A DNA stretch of 64,000 nucleotides from Acidaminobacter hydrogenoformans DSM 2784 (GTDB taxonomy: Bacteria; Bacillota; Clostridia; Peptostreptococcales; Acidaminobacteraceae): positions 186,001 to 250,000 of the forward strand of contig NZ_FMWL01000005.1 of assembly GCF_900103005.1 (NCBI RefSeq), written 5' to 3'. This document shows positions 62,700 to 64,000 of the stretch, in pieces. Every line of letters begins with the position of its first letter. The stretch's first letter is position 1. The notes beneath the pieces are model-generated. The model did not search any database, was not told the origin of the DNA, and saw only the letters and a program-made list of their open reading frames with translations. A program made the position numbers and the translations under genes.

Positions 62700-64000
62700 T
62701 TGAAGCTACCTGAAGCATTTATGACTGAAATCCAGGCGCTGCTCGGGGACGAGACGGAGGCCTTCCTGAAGAGCTATGAGGCAGACCGGCGCTATGGCCT
62801 CAGGGTCAACCGCCTGAAGATTGAAGTGGAGGCATTTCTAAAAATATCGCCGTTCAACCTGAAGCCAATCCCTTGGACAACGGATGGTTTTTACTATGAC
62901 GAAGAGGACCGTCCTGCAAAGCATCCTTATTACCACGCGGGGCTGTATTATTTGCAGGAGCCGTCCGCTATGGCGCCAGTGGCCGTTTTGGATCCGCAGC
63001 CGGGAGAGACTGTCCTGGATCTGTGCGCCTGTCCGGGCGGGAAAACCCTTCAAATCGCCGCGGCGTTAGGCGGCAAGGGGGCCATTGTGGCGAATGACAT
63101 CAGCACCGGCAGAATCAAAGCGCTGATTCGAAACCTCGAAATGGCTGGCGCAACTAACGTCCTCGTGATCAATGAAAGCGAGGAGAAGCTGAGCGCCCGT
63201 TTCGCCGGCGTTTTTGACCGGGCGCTGATCGATGCGCCTTGCTCTGGTGAAGGCATGTTCAGAAAGGACCGCAAAGCGGTTGAGGCTTGGTCCGTCGAAG
63301 CGCCTGGAAATTTCAGGGCCGTGCAGGACAGCCTCCTCGACCAGACGGCTAAAATGCTAAAATCTGGCGGCCGGTTGGTATACTCGACCTGCACCTTTAA
63401 CCGACTGGAAAACGAAATGGCCCTGGAGGCCTTCACGACCCGCCATGGCGGCTTTTCCAAACGGCTGCCGGAAGCAGCCCTTGGGCTGGACTGCAGGACG
63501 GGATACGGACGGCTGTGGCCTCACCTTCACCAGGGGGAAGGCCATTTTATTGGTCTCCTGGAAAAGCATGCCGATGGTCGCGAAATCCCACCCTCTCTAA
63601 CCCCCAAAACCATTCCAACGAAAACGTCGCAGCCCACAGAAGCTTACCGCAGCTTCGAAGCAGAGAATCTGACCATTGAGCTCACCGGGCAATTTTATCA
63701 AAACGAAGGCAAGCTCTACCGTCTCCCGGAGGGACTCCCCACCACACAGGGGCTCAGGGTAAGCCGCAGCGGCTGGTATCTGGGCGAAGAAAAAAACGGC
63801 AGGTTCAACCCTTCGGGTGCCTTTGCCATGGGGCTAAAGGCCGGGGAAGTCAAACGCGTTATTCGTTTCGAGGCAGGCGCCTTTGAAGTCATTCGCTATT
63901 TAAAGGGCGAGACCCTGAGCATAGAAGGAGAAGATGGCCTCAATCTCATTTGCGTCGAGGATTACCCATTAGGCTGGGGAAAACTTAGTAAAGGCGTTTT
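62700..64000 (+). CDS. rsmF: 16S rRNA m5C methyltransferase RsmF-like, 3' end cut by window
   Basis: 433 codons visible, no stop before the edge. TTG 62700 opens MKLPEAFMTEIQALLGDE-like sequence typical of RsmF; in-frame ATG 62721 and GTG 62691 are alternatives. SAM loop LDLCACPGGKT, catalytic DAPCSGEG (C181), second Cys in YSTCTFN, as in the NOL1/NOP2/Sun family. After about residue 290 comes a linker and a C-terminal PUA-like part (LRVSRSGWYLGEEKNGRFNPSGAFAMGL), distinguishing RsmF from RsmB. The target is inferred to be the decoding-region cytosine methylated by RsmF homologues. Confidence 0.9.
   Translation, partial: MKLPEAFMTEIQALLGDETEAFLKSYEADRRYGLRVNRLKIEVEAFLKISPFNLKPIPWTTDGFYYDEEDRPAKHPYYHAGLYYLQEPSAMAPVAVLDPQPGETVLDLCACPGGKTLQIAAALGGKGAIVANDISTGRIKALIRNLEMAGATNVLVINESEEKLSARFAGVFDRALIDAPCSGEGMFRKDRKAVEAWSVEAPGNFRAVQDSLLDQTAKMLKSGGRLVYSTCTFNRLENEMALEAFTTRHGGFSKRLPEAALGLDCRTGYGRLWPHLHQGEGHFIGLLEKHADGREIPPSLTPKTIPTKTSQPTEAYRSFEAENLTIELTGQFYQNEGKLYRLPEGLPTTQGLRVSRSGWYLGEEKNGRFNPSGAFAMGLKAGEVKRVIRFEAGAFEVIRYLKGETLSIEGEDGLNLICVEDYPLGWGKLSKGV

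Noticed and set aside
1..64000. CRISPR array, prophage, insertion sequence or defence island
   Set aside because: No regularly spaced repeats, phage structural genes, transposases or defence-type gene sets were seen; TraX-like and DUF2161 proteins alone do not indicate mobility or defence.

Overview
The window reads as a chromosomal segment of an anaerobic, Gram-positive Clostridia-type bacterium (Bacillota); I cannot place the genus. Support: strong AGGAGG ribosome binding sites with frequent TTG starts; CCA-encoded tRNAs; the neighbourhood tig-clpP-clpX-lon-engB; paired GlgC/GlgD; short HisG with HisZ; a CIRCE operator; and an apparent PhoP box. No phage, insertion sequence, CRISPR array or defence island was seen. 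Nearly everything is housekeeping or transport, so most of the interest lies in RNA and operator structure between genes.

Layout. 1-4.9 kb: peptide ABC transporter (oppC cut by the left edge, oppD, oppF, then oppA behind its own leader). 4.96-7.9 kb: AIR-synthase/HypE-like protein, then rph-rdgB-yfcE-like. 8.1-8.7 kb: six tRNAs (Pro, Gly, His, Gln, Lys, Arg) with a promoter and a terminator, followed by a short direct repeat that may mark an old integration site. 8.8-12.9 kb: ArAE-like membrane protein, nitroreductase, AEC carrier, NRDE protein, cobalamin adenosyltransferase. 13.0-19.1 kb (minus): GlnK/GlnL-like two-component system upstream of a TAXI-type TRAP transporter (binding protein, DUF1850, fused permease). 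19.3-27.7 kb (minus): DUF1858 protein, then the glycogen operon glgC-glgD-glgA-glgP-pulA without glgB. 28.0-35.7 kb: Na/Pi cotransporter with a PhoP-like box, DUF2161 nuclease-like protein, phosphodiesterase, UMF1 transporter, an unassigned barrel protein, and a lone lipoamide dehydrogenase.

35.8-42.9 kb: complete his operon hisZGDBHAFIE (no hisC, no histidinol phosphatase), preceded by an 18-codon leader peptide with four consecutive His codons and an intrinsic terminator, which looks like a ribosome-mediated attenuator. 43.0-51.6 kb: degenerate metallo-beta-lactamase-fold lipoprotein, CBS/DRTGG inorganic pyrophosphatase, radical SAM AmrS-like enzyme, GNAT, ModE-like regulator behind a 77-nt palindromic element, TraX-like protein, recX, UvrD-like helicase. 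51.7-58.4 kb: proteostasis cluster tig-clpP-clpX, lon under CIRCE control, engB. 58.4-64 kb: a four-helix membrane protein with two large extracytoplasmic modules and no output domain, translationally coupled to a Nudix hydrolase; a cyclophilin; fba; and rsmF, which runs off the right edge and shares a compact divergent promoter with fba.

Start codons were chosen from ribosome binding site spacing; in many genes the first in-frame ATG lies on or before the Shine-Dalgarno and was rejected. All motif readings were by eye; no database search, folding or alignment was run.
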